From an uncultured Methanofollis sp. (GTDB lineage: Archaea > Halobacteriota > Methanomicrobia > Methanomicrobiales > Methanofollaceae), in the NCBI RefSeq assembly GCF_937919355.1, contig NZ_CALFSA010000117.1, positions 1 through 16,312 on the forward strand: a DNA stretch of 16,312 nucleotides, given 5' to 3'. Both the position numbers and the translations under genes were made by a program. Under the pieces are notes generated by a model. The model was not told where the DNA came from and searched no databases. It saw only the letters and a program-made list of their open reading frames with translations. Below, piece by piece: positions 1 through 6,402 of the stretch. How positions within the stretch are numbered: position 1 is the stretch's first letter; the number at the start of each line of letters is the position of its first letter.

Positions 1-342
1 CAGTGGATCGTGATGATGGGCTTCATCATCGCCGTGGGTTTCTTCTTCCTCGCCCTGGTGGTCAACCAGGCGACTCTGGTCGGCCAGACGACGGCCGAGG
101 GCGTGCTCGAGTTCCCGAAGAACGATATCAGGGACCTCAGGAGCGAGGTGATCGATATCGCCGGCGCCGGCGATCTTACCGAAGACCTCACAAAGGACAT
201 CGAAGCCCTCTCCCTTGCACGAAAAAACGCTGTCGTGGACATAACGAACACAAGTGTAAAGATCTCCGAAAAGACCTACGCGCAGGTCCAGATAAACTTC
301 AACAACGGGGTGACGGCCTACAATGAGACCACATATGTGTGA
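1..342 (+). CDS. Pilin-like exported membrane protein, 5' partial
   Basis: The reading frame is open from base 1 (it reads QWIVMMGFIIAVGFFF), so the true start lies left of the window. A GTG at 10 is only the first possible start inside it. What remains is about 113 residues: one strongly hydrophobic N-terminal helix (about residues 5-22), then a hydrophilic, mostly helical and then threonine/asparagine-rich extracytoplasmic part. This is the layout of archaeal type IV pilin-like proteins, which are processed by a prepilin peptidase and displayed on the outer face of the membrane. The stop TGA (340-342) overlaps the start of the next gene, and that gene overlaps the third, so the three are cotranscribed and probably translationally coupled. 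The exact family is not recognised, and the role in a surface filament or secretion machine is inferred from the neighbours. Confidence 0.7.
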   Translation, partial: QWIVMMGFIIAVGFFFLALVVNQATLVGQTTAEGVLEFPKNDIRDLRSEVIDIAGAGDLTEDLTKDIEALSLARKNAVVDITNTSVKISEKTYAQVQINFNNGVTAYNETTYV

Positions 343-766
343 CGACGAGAGCGGCGTGACAAACCTGGTGGAGTATGTCACCATCACCGGCATCCTGATG
401 GTCCTCCTGATCGTCACGATCTTCGCGACAAACGCCATCTTCATGCAGGGGCCCTCAGACAAACTCGCCTACCACTCCTTCGTCGATGTCGGGAACGGCA
501 TCTCGACGAGAATCGTGGACATCTACGTGATCGCCCCCGACACCGGCACGATCACCACCGACTTCGACATCCCCGACGACGTCGCCGGGCAGGACTACTT
601 CGTGGAGATGAAGGAGGATCTCGGCGACCAGAAGGTCGTCGTCTCGCGGGACGGCATCACGAGCACCATCTCCATCGCCGGCATCGGGGCGACGATGGGC
701 GTGACCGGGAGCACGACAGGCAGCGGGATAAACAGGCTCACCTATGACTCACGGGGGTTTGAATGA
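335..766 (+). CDS. Pilin-like exported protein of unknown function
   Basis: A 143-residue protein if it starts at ATG 335; an in-frame ATG at 323 would add four residues (MRPH). The short charged leader CDDESG is followed by VTNLVEY and a hydrophobic helix (TITGILMVLLIVTIFATNAI). This fits a class III, prepilin-type signal peptide with a glutamate at about mature position 5-6. The rest is predicted beta-rich and ends in a glycine/threonine-rich stretch. Such small pilin-like proteins commonly occur in tandem sets in methanogens and haloarchaea, often annotated only as DUFs. Start and stop overlap the neighbouring genes (stop within ATGA 763-766). No catalytic motif is visible. A structural or minor-pilin role is inference. 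Confidence 0.75.
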   Translation: MCDDESGVTNLVEYVTITGILMVLLIVTIFATNAIFMQGPSDKLAYHSFVDVGNGISTRIVDIYVIAPDTGTITTDFDIPDDVAGQDYFVEMKEDLGDQKVVVSRDGITSTISIAGIGATMGVTGSTTGSGINRLTYDSRGFE

Positions 767-1584
767 TGAAAAGATTTGAGATCGAGAACAGCGAGGGGGT
801 ATCCGAGGCAATCGGATTCATCCTTATCTTCGGACTGGTGCTGACCGGCATCGCCCTGATCACCCTGTACGGCTACCCGATGCTCACGCAACAGCAGAGC
901 AACGCAGACGTGCGGAACATGGAGCAGACGATGGTGGTGCTGCAGAACGACATCAAAGCCCTCTGTTTCAAGAGCGTCCCGTACAAGGAGACCGCCCTGC
1001 AGGTGAACGGCGGGTCGCTTGCGGTGGTGAACGCAACCAACACTGGAGAGCGATTCAAGATAGAGGCGATAAAAATTGATGGAAGTGCCAACGACACGGC
1101 GAACATAGCGATAGGAAAAGAAGGACTTACCCCCTTCTCCCCCGGCATGCTCGTCTACACCTCAGACGGCCAGGACGCCACCATCGCCCTCGAAAACGGT
1201 GCGGTGATCAGGGCGCAGGCAGGCGGGTCGGCGATGATCGCGGAACCGCGGTGGTACACCGACGACGCCAACGGAAAGAAGACACTGGTGATCAACCTTG
1301 TCGCCCTCAATACGACCACGCCCATGGCGAGGACAGGCATGGGGGACGTACGGCTGCAACTCGTGCCAACGGCCCCGCCGCACATAGAGTCCTTCGCATC
1401 AGGGGAGACGGTGAAGGTCACCTACATCACCCCGACAGATCAAACCCTGGACTTCTCGAAGGCCTGGGAGAACTACCTCACCGGCAGCCTCGGGATGAAC
1501 GAGGTCAATGACAAAACCTATCAGATGACCGGCGTGAACCGCCTGATCATCAAAAAATACGAGATCCAGGTGCTCTCCATCTGA
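763..1584 (+). CDS. DUF7289-like archaeal pilin-type protein
   Basis: A 273-residue protein starting in an ATGA overlap with the preceding stop; a second ATG at 766 is equally possible. Residues about 8-40 carry the archaeal class III signal: charged leader, then EGVSEAIGFILIFGLVL, in which cleavage before VSE leaves a hydrophobic helix. This resembles the G-VSEVIG signature of euryarchaeal pilins. The mature part is a large beta-rich ectodomain with several N-x-T sequons (for example NATN and NTTT), compatible with surface glycosylation. It resembles the DUF7289-type proteins found beside other pilin-like genes in methanogens; that family label is from memory. It is the last gene of the operon. 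A run of six T at 1602-1607, just after the stop, may end transcription. Function in adhesion, filament or secretion is not shown by the sequence. Confidence 0.75.
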   Translation: MMKRFEIENSEGVSEAIGFILIFGLVLTGIALITLYGYPMLTQQQSNADVRNMEQTMVVLQNDIKALCFKSVPYKETALQVNGGSLAVVNATNTGERFKIEAIKIDGSANDTANIAIGKEGLTPFSPGMLVYTSDGQDATIALENGAVIRAQAGGSAMIAEPRWYTDDANGKKTLVINLVALNTTTPMARTGMGDVRLQLVPTAPPHIESFASGETVKVTYITPTDQTLDFSKAWENYLTGSLGMNEVNDKTYQMTGVNRLIIKKYEIQVLSI

Positions 1585-1601
1585 GGCACCAGAATAGTAT
1601 C

Positions 1602-1607
1602 TTTTTT
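1602..1607 (+). terminator. Oligo-T terminator of the pilin-like operon
   Basis: Six T residues lie 18 bases after the TGA of the last pilin-like gene, in the 22-base gap between two convergent genes. Archaeal RNA polymerase can terminate at oligo-T tracts without a hairpin, so this is a plausible end. There is no supporting stem. Confidence 0.4.
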
Positions 1608-1918
1608 CAGAGATATCCGTGACCGCGGAGCCAGTCGACCTGTGGCCTGGTGTAGCGGTATATGATATCGCACTTGTCTTCCTGGAAGTCCCATGGGGTG
1701 ACGATCAGGGTATCGCCCTCGCGGATCCAGACACGCTTCTTGATCTTGCCCTTGATCCGGCCGACACGGGTCGTGCCGTCAAAGCACCTGACCCGGATAT
1801 GGTTTGCGCCGAGCATCAACTCCGCGCTTGCAAACATCTCCTTGTTCCTCTTGTTCGGGAGACGGACCCGTATGATCTCCCCATCAGGCCCACTATTATT
1901 ATCTTTGAAATTTCTCAG
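1607..1918 (-). CDS. eif1A: Translation initiation factor aIF-1A
   Basis: An S1/OB-fold factor that binds the ribosomal small-subunit A site during initiation. Family hallmarks seen: GEIIRVRLPNKRNKEMF, MLGANHIRVRCFDGTTRVGR, KGKIKKRVWIREGDTLIV, WDFQEDKCDIIYRYT and a conserved end QVDWLRGHGYL. The start is unusual. No ATG or GTG is in frame near the expected N-terminus. A CTG at 1918-1916 gives 103 residues beginning (M)RNFKDNNSGPDG, the usual family length. It sits 8 bases after a GGAG (1930-1927) and about 30 bases after the transcript start predicted from a TATA box at 1979-1972. The alternative TTG at 1954 gives 115 residues but lies upstream of the predicted transcript start. The open frame extends to 2089, but those residues do not resemble the family. 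The gene runs towards the pilin-like operon and follows the EamA gene with its own promoter. Confidence 0.93.
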   Translation of the reverse strand: MRNFKDNNSGPDGEIIRVRLPNKRNKEMFASAELMLGANHIRVRCFDGTTRVGRIKGKIKKRVWIREGDTLIVTPWDFQEDKCDIIYRYTRPQVDWLRGHGYL

Positions 1919-1971
1919 GGAATCAACTCCATACTTTTCGTCTGTGTTCTGCAACCTTTTCTGCTGAGAGG

Positions 1972-1979
1972 ATATAAGA
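1972..1979 (-). promoter_or_regulatory. TATA box of the aIF-1A gene
   Basis: On the minus strand the sequence reads CTTATATC. The centre is about 57 bases before the CTG start and predicts a transcript start near 1949, giving a leader of about 31 bases that contains the GGAG at 1930-1927. A near-identical CTTATATCC box precedes the MerR-family gene (10450-10442). Confidence 0.6.
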
Positions 1980-2000
1980 GTATCTTTCAGGATATGCACA

Positions 2001-2034
2001 CCAGTTTTCCCGCCCGGGAAGACGGAAAAACCGG
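2001..2034 (-). terminator. Possible terminator after the EamA gene
   Basis: Read on the minus strand, CCGGTTTT and AAAACTGG can pair (one G-T) around an 18-base GC-rich loop just downstream of the EamA stop, and a run of five T lies inside the first arm. It separates EamA from the independent aIF-1A promoter. Weak evidence. Confidence 0.25.
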
Positions 2035-2042
2035 CGATGTCA

Positions 2043-3134
2043 TTATTCTTCACCCCCGTGACGGTGACGGTGGTGGATGTCGGGGACATGGGGGTGGTCG
2101 TGCCACATCTCGACGTGGGCGTGGGGATGGGAGTGGTATCCGTACCTGTCGAGAGGGGGCGTGCCCGGCGGGTGCTCGTGGTCGTGGTGGAGGTCGTCGT
2201 GCCTGTGGCGGTGCTCGTGCACCATCGCCTCGTGGTGGTGGAGGTGGGAGTGGCGCTCGGTGACGAGGAGGTACGCTCCCATCGCCATTACAGGCAGGGC
2301 AAGGTAGAATGCAACGTCAAAGGGTGCTTCAAAGAGGAAGAACGCTGCAGTAACACCGAAGAAGGGTGCGATCGCAAGGATCGATCCCGTCCGTGCCGTC
2401 CCCACGCTCCGCAGGGAGAGGAGGAAGAGGACGCTGACAAGACCGCCATAACTGAGAAAACCGACCAGCATCGCAAGGAGGCAGGTACCGGGTGCCGGCA
2501 GAGTTTCACCGAGGACGTGGGCGAGGGTCAGGGAGAGAAGACCTGCCCCGAGGCCCTTCACCGCCACGGTCGGGATGGGGTCCTTTGCCGATACATTCCT
2601 GCTGAAGTTGTTGTCCATCCCCCAGAAGGTGCAGGCAAGGAGGATACCGAAGGCCGCAAGAGAGAAACCCTCGACTCCGCCCGACTCCCAGGAGAGGATG
2701 ATACAGGATGCGGTGATCAGTCCGAGCGCCCCCCAGGTCCGCTTTCCGACAGCTTCGCCGAAGACGATCGCCGCAATGACCGCTGTCGCCACCGCCTCGA
2801 AGTTGAGGAGGAGGGAGGCGGTCGCCGCCGGGGTCGACTGCAGGCTGAGCATCAGGGTGACCGGGGCGAGAAACCCGCCGCAGAGGACGATCCCGATAAT
2901 CCAGGGGATATCGGCCAGCCTGAGCGCCGCCTCGGACCCGTTCCTGTCATGGCCGAGGACCCGGCAGGCGAGGAGATAGGCGGCGACACCGCTCCCGCTC
3001 CCGAGGTAAAAGAGCCCGGCAAGGGTGACGGGCCCGATGTCACCCAGGAGGACCTTCGCGACAGGGGCGCCGCAACCAAAGAGGAGGGCGGCAATAAGTG
3101 CATAGATGTAGGGCAGACGTGAGGGGGCGACCAT
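2043..3134 (-). CDS. EamA/DMT-family transporter with His-rich tail
   Basis: A 363-residue inner-membrane permease of the drug/metabolite transporter superfamily. Two EamA repeats of about five helices each span residues 8-292; for example ALIAALLFGCGAPVAKVLL opens the first and LLACTFWGMDNNFSRNVS the second. The last 70 residues are a soluble tail with 24 histidines, in runs such as HLHHHEAMVHEHRHRHDD and IHHRHRHGG. A tail of this kind would bind Ni, Co, Zn or Cu ions, so metal transport or metal-sensitive gating is a reasonable inference; the membrane part alone does not reveal the substrate. Start ATG at 3134 is 11 bases after the transcript start predicted from CTATATGT (3175-3168). No Shine-Dalgarno sequence is visible. 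It is a single-gene unit divergent from the GIN lipoprotein. Confidence 0.85.
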   Translation of the reverse strand: MVAPSRLPYIYALIAALLFGCGAPVAKVLLGDIGPVTLAGLFYLGSGSGVAAYLLACRVLGHDRNGSEAALRLADIPWIIGIVLCGGFLAPVTLMLSLQSTPAATASLLLNFEAVATAVIAAIVFGEAVGKRTWGALGLITASCIILSWESGGVEGFSLAAFGILLACTFWGMDNNFSRNVSAKDPIPTVAVKGLGAGLLSLTLAHVLGETLPAPGTCLLAMLVGFLSYGGLVSVLFLLSLRSVGTARTGSILAIAPFFGVTAAFFLFEAPFDVAFYLALPVMAMGAYLLVTERHSHLHHHEAMVHEHRHRHDDLHHDHEHPPGTPPLDRYGYHSHPHAHVEMWHDHPHVPDIHHRHRHGGEE

Positions 3135-3167
3135 AGGAATAGTATCTCATACATCGGCAGGGAGGGA

Positions 3168-3175
3168 CATATAGA
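3168..3175 (-). promoter_or_regulatory. TATA box of the EamA transporter gene
   Basis: CTATATGT on the minus strand, centred about 37 bases before the ATG at 3134. The predicted transcript start near 3145 gives a very short leader. Confidence 0.5.
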
Positions 3176-3327
3176 TGGCGGGCGATACGGCCTCGATGTA
3201 CCAAAAGAGGCAGGATATATGCCACAGAGAGACACCGGCATGCACAGAGCGCACCTGTACCGAAAGACCGGGATATTATTCTATAGGCGATGGGATAAAC
3301 GGATGAAGATACGCGGAGGCACGGCAC

Positions 3328-4047
3328 GTGAACAACATATATTGCGCATTCGTCCTCATCCTCTCGGCGGCATTGATCGCAGGGTGTACACAGTTTGCAC
3401 CCTGTATCGGTGGTTCAGGGAATGTTGTCTCAGAGACGAGAACAGTCGAACCCTTCCATAGCGTGGACCTGGCCACCATCGGCACGGTCTACCTGACACA
3501 GGGTGCACCGGCCTCTATACAGATCGAGGCCGAGGACAATATCCTCCCCCTCATGCAGACAGAGGTCACCGACGGCGTCCTGACCATAGACAACGAACAA
3601 TGCATCAGGAGCACGCAACCCGTCATCATCAGGGTCACGACTGACGAGGTCAGGGGGATATCGGTGAGCGGGTCGGGGTCTGTCATCAGCGAGAACGAGA
3701 TCAGGTCTGAGAACCTGGAAACCGGGGTCAGCGGGTCAGGGTCCATTGACCTCCGGGTGAATACGACCGAGATCGCATCGACCATTTCCGGGTCGGGGAG
3801 CACTCTCCTCCGGGGAAAGGCAACAAACCACACAACAGTCGTCGACGGGTCCGGGAGGGTAGCGGCATTCGACCTTGAGACCAACCATTCAAAGGTTACG
3901 ATAGAGGGGTCAGGGATTGCAGAGGTCTTTGCGACCGACGATCTGGACGCAGTCATCTCGGGCAGCGGAATGATACTCTACAAGGGCAACCCTGCACACC
4001 TGACGCAGGAGGTCACAGGGTCGGGGGGCGTGGTGCACGCTGGATAG
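3328..4047 (+). CDS. GIN-domain (DUF2807) lipoprotein
   Basis: A 239-residue exported lipoprotein. The GTG start is supported by GGAGG at 3315-3319, 8 bases upstream, and by an ATATTATT box (about 3273-3280) that would start the transcript near 3303. The N-terminus is a signal peptide with lipobox LIAGC, so Cys20 would carry the lipid anchor. The mature part begins with GGSGNVVSETRTVEPFHSVD, a typical opening of head-GIN proteins, and then carries (S/T/D/E)GSG motifs near residues 114, 135, 154, 174, 194, 211 and 230. This is a repeat of about 20 residues, expected to stack as a parallel beta solenoid. The family is widespread but has no established biochemical role. It is monocistronic by position. 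Confidence 0.88.
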   Translation: MNNIYCAFVLILSAALIAGCTQFAPCIGGSGNVVSETRTVEPFHSVDLATIGTVYLTQGAPASIQIEAEDNILPLMQTEVTDGVLTIDNEQCIRSTQPVIIRVTTDEVRGISVSGSGSVISENEIRSENLETGVSGSGSIDLRVNTTEIASTISGSGSTLLRGKATNHTTVVDGSGRVAAFDLETNHSKVTIEGSGIAEVFATDDLDAVISGSGMILYKGNPAHLTQEVTGSGGVVHAG

Positions 4048-4110
4048 GAATGGAGAGCAAGGATCAGGGCAGGCAGCACCATAAAAAGGCTAATATATTG
4101 TGAGTAACAA

Positions 4111-4161
4111 TTCACCCCGTGCCAATTAAATAATCCAATCTTACTGTAAAAACGGGGTGAA
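4111..4161 (+). promoter_or_regulatory. Promoter region flanked by a perfect 10-bp inverted repeat
   Basis: TTCACCCCGT (4111-4120) and ACGGGGTGAA (4152-4161) are exact reverse complements, separated by 31 AT-rich bases that hold a TATA-like ATTAAATA (about 4125-4132). The right arm contains the GGGGTGA (4154-4160) that would be the ribosome-binding site of the gene starting at 4171. A second TATA-like TAATATAT lies at 4091-4098. Depending on the transcript start, this is either a two-half-site operator around the TATA box or a hairpin hiding the ribosome-binding site. Confidence 0.5.
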
Positions 4162-4170
4162 GCAGATACG

Positions 4171-4731
4171 ATGACCAGAAAAGAACCACATTGTCATTTT
4201 TCTTACTGGAGTGTGATACCGGCAACAGTTTCTGCCGAAGAATCTGACGCGAAAAAAACGTTGGTACGGAAATGGAACCACTCAATCCTTGCGGCAACGC
4301 ACAGGTATCCGTTCCTGGCACCTTTCATGAAGAACATGCCCTATATATGCCATGGCGTCACGCTCACGCTGACAGGACCGCGAAAAGCGGGAGCAGTGTC
4401 CTACCAGGACGAGAACCTGGACCTCCAGCCCGGCGACTGGGTCGAGGTCAAGCCTTTCGAAGAGATATCAGTCACTCTTGACGAGAACGGGAGGCATAAA
4501 GGACTTTTTTTCATGCGCGGCATGGACAAGTTCTGCGGACAGAGGTTCAGGGTCTTCAAGCGAGTCGAGAAGATCATGCTGGAGACGACAGGGGAGATGA
4601 GGAAGATCATGACCCCGACTGTCTTCCTTGAAGGGGCACTCTGTGACGGCACGGCTTATGACGGGTGCGACCGTTCCTGTTTCTGTTACTGGAGGGAAGT
4701 CTGGTTGAGGAGAGTGCCGCCGCCCCCATAA
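4171..4731 (+). CDS. Conserved protein of unknown function, Cys-rich C-terminus
   Basis: A 186-residue soluble protein with an ATG 10 bases after GGGGTGA. The first 80 residues are basic and look poorly conserved. The rest carries recognisable conserved blocks: GDWVEVKPFEEISVTLDENG (about 88-107), FMRGMDKFCGQRFRVFKR (114-131) and a final LCDGTAYDGCDRSCFCYWRE (157-176). The last has Cys158, Cys166, Cys170 and Cys172, with Cys122 further up, which suggests a metal or cluster site. From memory, similar blocks (GDWVEV...CGxRFRVxKR...CDGxxxxGCxxxCxxxWKEAWL) occur in bacterial proteins of unknown function, some in natural-product clusters. The fold around the middle block could be a small beta barrel. 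The next gene is terpene-synthase-like but has its own promoter 245 bases on, so a functional link is only possible. Confidence 0.75.
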   Translation: MTRKEPHCHFSYWSVIPATVSAEESDAKKTLVRKWNHSILAATHRYPFLAPFMKNMPYICHGVTLTLTGPRKAGAVSYQDENLDLQPGDWVEVKPFEEISVTLDENGRHKGLFFMRGMDKFCGQRFRVFKRVEKIMLETTGEMRKIMTPTVFLEGALCDGTAYDGCDRSCFCYWREVWLRRVPPPP

Positions 4732-4975
4732 CACCTTTCGCTCTTCTCTGATCTACCACTCTCTCACCGGCAATGCCGCGGACGATTGATACAGTTTCCC
4801 CGACAGCAGGCACCTATTTTCTTCCGGGAAGTTGGCCGTAAAAAGGAAGCCTGCGAACTTCTCGCAGGGCTTGAAGAAAGAGGGAGAGAGGAGATGTCAA
4901 AGACAGGAGAGGCATTCTAAAGAGCGATTCAGGGAAAAAAACAGAAAGAAATGCACGGATAACAATTGGAACAGA

Positions 4976-4983
4976 TATATATT
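4976..4983 (+). promoter_or_regulatory. TATA box of the terpene-synthase-like gene
   Basis: TATATATT within an AT-rich stretch, centred about 24 bases before the ATG at 5003. The transcript should start at or next to the ATG, so the mRNA is probably leaderless. This selects 5003 over the upstream in-frame TTG at 4832. Confidence 0.6.
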
Positions 4984-5002
4984 ACGAAGACCATCGCCGA
5001 GT

Positions 5003-6040
5003 ATGAACGCTACGAACACCCCCACCCCCCGTATCGAAGACCTGATAGCCCGCAGTCAGATGGAAGAGGATTCATTTGCAGCGAAGATCTATGCGGTCGA
5101 TCTCCCCCCGGAACTCACAGAGTTTGCCCGGAGATATGAGGAGATGGGAGGAGAAAGAGATGTCTTCCTCTGGAAATGGTGTTGGGACCTCCAGTATGCC
5201 AGGAAACCCGGATTCATGCTCTCGTCGGTACCTGAAAAATATCGCAGGAATGCAGCACTGGCAAAATCCCTTCTCGGCATGGCGGCGACCTTCATCGACG
5301 ATGTTTCCGACACCCTGAAGGACAGACACCTGCTGGACGCCATCCTGACGATCCCTCTTGACGGAGAGGGGGCCATCCCCGATGATCTCAGCGAGAAGGG
5401 ATACCTCCGCGCCGTGCTGGTCAGGGACACACTCAGCACCGCCCATGACGTCCTCGCCGCCGGACCGCGGTGGGATGAGTTCAGAACCGCCCTCTACTAC
5501 GACCTCAAGCAGACCTGGAACTCATTTGCCTATGCTTATCTTGTCAACACGCACCCCGAACTCATGAACATCACGGAGAGCAGGATCTACACCTCGCATA
5601 CGATGATGTTCTACATCTTTGCCGATATCGACGCGGTCTTCTCCCCATCCCTCGACATCGAAGAGGCCCCGAAACTGCGCGAGGCGATCTGGCATGCCCA
5701 GCAGATGAGCAGGATCGGGAACTGCGTCAGCACCTGGAAAAGAGAAGTGAGGGACGAAGACGTGACCTCAGGTGTCGTCGGTTATGGAATGAGTACGGGT
5801 ATTATCAGGCCGGCAGACCTGAAGGCGATCGGTCGGGAAGAGAAGAAGAGGGAGGTCATCGCCCGTCTCACGGAAAAACGCGTCGAAGAGAACCTCTTCC
5901 AGGACTGGGAACAGAACAGGGCGAGGGTCCTTGAGATCGGGAAATTGATCCACTCCGTAGATATCGGAGCATACCTCGAAGGGATCGAACTTGTGATGTT
6001 CTATTACCTCTCAAGCCGGGGGAAGGGATCGGCGATATAA
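5003..6040 (+). CDS. Terpene-synthase-like class I isoprenoid enzyme
   Basis: A 345-residue, mostly helical soluble protein. Two features match class I terpene synthases, which ionise a prenyl diphosphate with a Mg2+ cluster. One is an aspartate-rich motif, FIDDVSD (Asp99, Asp100, Asp103), at the end of a helix. The other is an NSE-type motif, NCVSTWKRE (Asn240, Thr244, Glu248), about 140 residues later. Their order and spacing are those of the family's alpha domain; the usual Asp after the first Asn is replaced by Cys241. The sequence before DDxxD resembles bacterial cyclases (WKWCWD, then SLLGMAATFIDD). No transmembrane segment or signal is seen. The frame is open back to 4832, but that part is Lys/Arg-rich, non-homologous and lies before the TATA box. 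A geranyl-, farnesyl- or geranylgeranyl-diphosphate substrate is inferred; the product cannot be deduced. It could also be a non-cyclising relative. Confidence 0.7.
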   Translation: MNATNTPTPRIEDLIARSQMEEDSFAAKIYAVDLPPELTEFARRYEEMGGERDVFLWKWCWDLQYARKPGFMLSSVPEKYRRNAALAKSLLGMAATFIDDVSDTLKDRHLLDAILTIPLDGEGAIPDDLSEKGYLRAVLVRDTLSTAHDVLAAGPRWDEFRTALYYDLKQTWNSFAYAYLVNTHPELMNITESRIYTSHTMMFYIFADIDAVFSPSLDIEEAPKLREAIWHAQQMSRIGNCVSTWKREVRDEDVTSGVVGYGMSTGIIRPADLKAIGREEKKREVIARLTEKRVEENLFQDWEQNRARVLEIGKLIHSVDIGAYLEGIELVMFYYLSSRGKGSAI

Positions 6041-6052
6041 AGATCGGAAGCG

Positions 6053-6069
6053 GGAAAAAGTATTTTTCC
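6053..6069. terminator. AT-rich hairpin after the terpene-synthase-like gene
   Basis: A perfect 7-bp inverted repeat, GGAAAAA / TTTTTCC, with a 3-base loop, begins 12 bases after the TAA. Read on the plus strand it gives a hairpin whose 3' arm is T-rich, so it may act as a terminator. Confidence 0.35.
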
Positions 6070-6307
6070 GGGACCAGGGACGGGACATTGACCGGAGAGA
6101 GATTCCACCCGTCGTCCAGAACTTCTGTCACTGCCTCCTTCGGGACGACGACCTCCCATACTCCTCCCTTCAGGGGGTCCAGAAAATCGTCCCGTCGCGT
6201 CACAGTCCCATTCTTCCGTCTCTGCGATACCGGTACAATCCGGCAAAGAGTATTTTTTTGTCCAGGAGAGTTCCTTTCAAGACGTGCGTATGGGGGGGAT
6301 AGGGGCG

Positions 6308-6354
6308 TTGTACAGGTACGATGTATGCGAGACAGGAGTTCGTCACCTGTACAA
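6308..6354 (+). promoter_or_regulatory. Inverted repeat TTGTACAGGT, candidate operator
   Basis: TTGTACAGGT (6308-6317) and its exact reverse complement ACCTGTACAA (6345-6354) are separated by 27 bases. The element lies 49-95 bases before the ATG of the QueG-like gene. A third copy, extended to GTTGTACAGGT, lies just before the methyltransferase-like gene (minus strand, 7934-7924). Three copies of a 10-mer in 16 kb, each near a gene start, suggest a regulator half-site. Confidence 0.4.
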
Positions 6355-6386
6355 AAAGCGGCTATTGATATCGGCGGGCACCGAAC

Positions 6387-6393
6387 AGGAGGT
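6387..6393 (+). promoter_or_regulatory. Strong ribosome-binding site of the QueG-like gene
   Basis: AGGAGGT, 9 bases before the ATG at 6403. It fixes this start among several upstream in-frame candidates. Confidence 0.8.
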
Positions 6394-6402
6394 CCACAGA
6401 CT

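Larger units (their letters stand above)
6041..6402. other. 362-base intergenic stretch with possible gene remnant and inverted repeat
   Basis: No convincing intact gene. Just after the terpene-synthase-like stop, GGAAAAA (6053-6059) and TTTTTCC (6063-6069) form a 7-bp AT-rich hairpin that could end transcription. On the minus strand, 6048-6246 reads protein-like in two adjacent frames: DCTGIAETEEWDCDATGRF in one, then GGVWEVVVPKEAVTEVLDDG in the next. This suggests a frameshifted relic, but the frames then run antisense into the upstream gene and no family is recognised. Between 6308 and 6354 lies a perfect inverted repeat, and at 6387-6393 the ribosome-binding site of the next gene. Confidence 0.4.

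Noticed and set aside
1955..2089. N-terminal extension of aIF-1A to an ATG at 2089
   Set aside because: It would add 57 residues not seen in the family and lies upstream of the TATA box; it also overlaps the end of the EamA gene.
2037..3122. Long plus-strand open frame of 361 codons opposite the EamA gene
   Set aside because: It is an antisense shadow: low-complexity, charged residues and no family features, whereas the minus strand encodes clear membrane helices and the His-rich tail.
3768..4030. Repeated GGGTCAGGG/GGGTCGGGG-type DNA words in the GIN gene, resembling a direct-repeat array
   Set aside because: They encode the recurring (S/T/D/E)GSG protein motif and are explained by the beta-solenoid repeat, not by a CRISPR or DNA-level array.
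4832..5002. N-terminal extension of the terpene-synthase-like frame from TTG 4832
   Set aside because: It is Lys/Arg-rich without similarity, and a good TATA box lies inside it, 24 bases before ATG 5003.
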